DNA from: Lentisphaeria bacterium
Lineage (GTDB): Bacteria; Verrucomicrobiota; Lentisphaeria; Victivallales; UBA1829
Assembly (NCBI GenBank): GCA_003526375.1
Contig: DPDG01000042.1
Span: 1-53,289, forward strand
Reading direction: 5' to 3'
DNA length: 53,289 nucleotides
A program made the position numbers and the translations under genes. Numbering within the stretch: the stretch's first letter is position 1; the number at the start of each line of letters is the position of its first letter. The notes below the pieces were generated by a model. The model did no database searches. It worked only from the letters and a program-made list of their open reading frames with translations, and was not told the DNA's origin. Positions 52,787 to 53,289 of this stretch are shown here, in pieces.

Positions 52787-52823
52787 ATCCCGGAGGCTGA
52801 GAGATGCACCTCCGGGATTTTTT
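52787..52823 (+). terminator. Intrinsic terminator of the feoB operon
   Basis: ATCCCGGAGG pairs perfectly with CCTCCGGGAT (10 base pairs) around a 12-base loop and is followed by six T residues. Confidence 0.9.
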
Positions 52824-53289
52824 GTTTTCGCATCTTTTTCTGCCGTGATGTCCGTCCATGACGTGCGATGAGGAATCACTGTTCCACCCGAAAGCCGGAG
52901 TTTCCGGTATCTGCAGATTTCTTTCTAAAAAATAATACAATCTTATGAAAAATACTGCCGGCGTTTCTTACTGGTGATGTACAGGAAATATCCAACGGGC
53001 GGCGAGTGGATTATGAAATGTTTATCCGGCTGATATTTATTAGGTTGAATATCAATCTGAGACGGAAGTTTTAGAAAGGAGTTTCTATTTTATATAATGT
53101 TTATTTCTGTGTATGTGTGTGGCAACATATTTCTGCTCAGAATGAGTAAAATTTAGAATGAATGTGAAAAAAAGAGGTTCGCGGCACTGAAATGAATTTC
53201 ACTAAAAACGCGGAAGAAATTTGCTTTTCTGCAAATGACCTCTATATTACAAATATGCTGTTGTATTAGTGTTTTCTAGCGGAGGTAAA
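52824..53289. other. Intergenic tail with candidate promoter and ribosome-binding site for the next gene
   Basis: No coding frame is credible here. Near the end TTGCTT (53221-53226) and TATATT (53243-53248) are 16 bases apart on the plus strand. The window stops at GCGGAGGTAAA, a strong ribosome-binding site, so a plus-strand gene very likely starts just outside. Confidence 0.45.

Noticed and set aside
1..53289. CRISPR array, prophage or defence island
   Set aside because: I saw no regularly spaced repeats, cas, phage structural or restriction-modification proteins on either strand.

Overview
The window looks like a chromosomal segment from a Gram-negative member of the PVC superphylum, most likely Lentisphaerota (Victivallis-like). 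This is inferred from content, not from a database search. The signs are four separate pseudopilin-like proteins of the H-X9-DG type, each leading a group of secreted glycoside hydrolases; several LacI/GntR/AraC regulators; lipoproteins; and lipopolysaccharide genes (an LpxL-type acyltransferase, KdsD, an ArnT-like transferase). Base composition is mid-range and intergenic regions are AT-rich.

Layout. 1-3.4 kb: a LacI regulator with its own operator, a lone HlyD-type adaptor lipoprotein and an AraC regulator. 3.7-4.2 kb: a decayed IS5-type transposase. 9.9-4.3 kb (minus strand): a four-gene operon of pseudopilin, endonuclease/exonuclease/phosphatase-fold protein, 922-residue LamG plus hydrolase protein and a DUF4434-like protein. 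10.2-13.0 kb: housekeeping genes (LpxL-like, MarR, tRNA-Cys, PrmA). 16.9-13.1 kb (minus): pseudopilin, sugar isomerase-like protein and a 683-residue hydrolase. 17.2-18.3 kb: LacI. 28.1-18.6 kb (minus): a six-gene operon of secreted protein, pseudopilin, GH123-like protein, unassigned TIM-barrel protein, FAD oxidoreductase and GH-A hydrolase, with a LacI gene just upstream. 29.2-33.7 kb: a frameshifted ArnT-like gene, kdsD and rhaB. 33.8-37.3 kb: an SGNH lipoprotein followed by a strip of truncated genes. 37.4-38.7 kb: a GH10 xylanase-like gene. 38.8-41.2 kb: a TPR/LysM lipoprotein, an ABC-auxiliary-type lipoprotein and UppP. 43.9-41.2 kb (minus): a contracted division/wall cluster of MraZ, a small FtsL-like protein, a class-B-PBP-like protein with no transpeptidase domain, and a SEDS polymerase. 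44.1-49.7 kb: a GntR regulator, a fourth pseudopilin, a 668-residue hydrolase paralogous to the 683-residue one, and a GH28 protein. 49.8-52.8 kb: a DtxR/FeoA-domain regulator and FeoB.

How the genes work together. The carbohydrate loci follow one plan: a transcription factor, then a pseudopilin-like protein as the first or second gene of the transcript, then exported hydrolases and a cytoplasmic sugar-processing enzyme. Xylan, pectin-like and amino-sugar or rhamnose-containing glycans are the likely targets. Three of the minus-strand operons share promoters with a TTGACA-like -35 and TATAAT-like -10 at 16-17 nt. The two items I rate most unusual are the transpeptidase-free PBP beside the SEDS protein, under a promoter with four exact 10-nt MraZ boxes, and the repeated pseudopilin-led operon plan.
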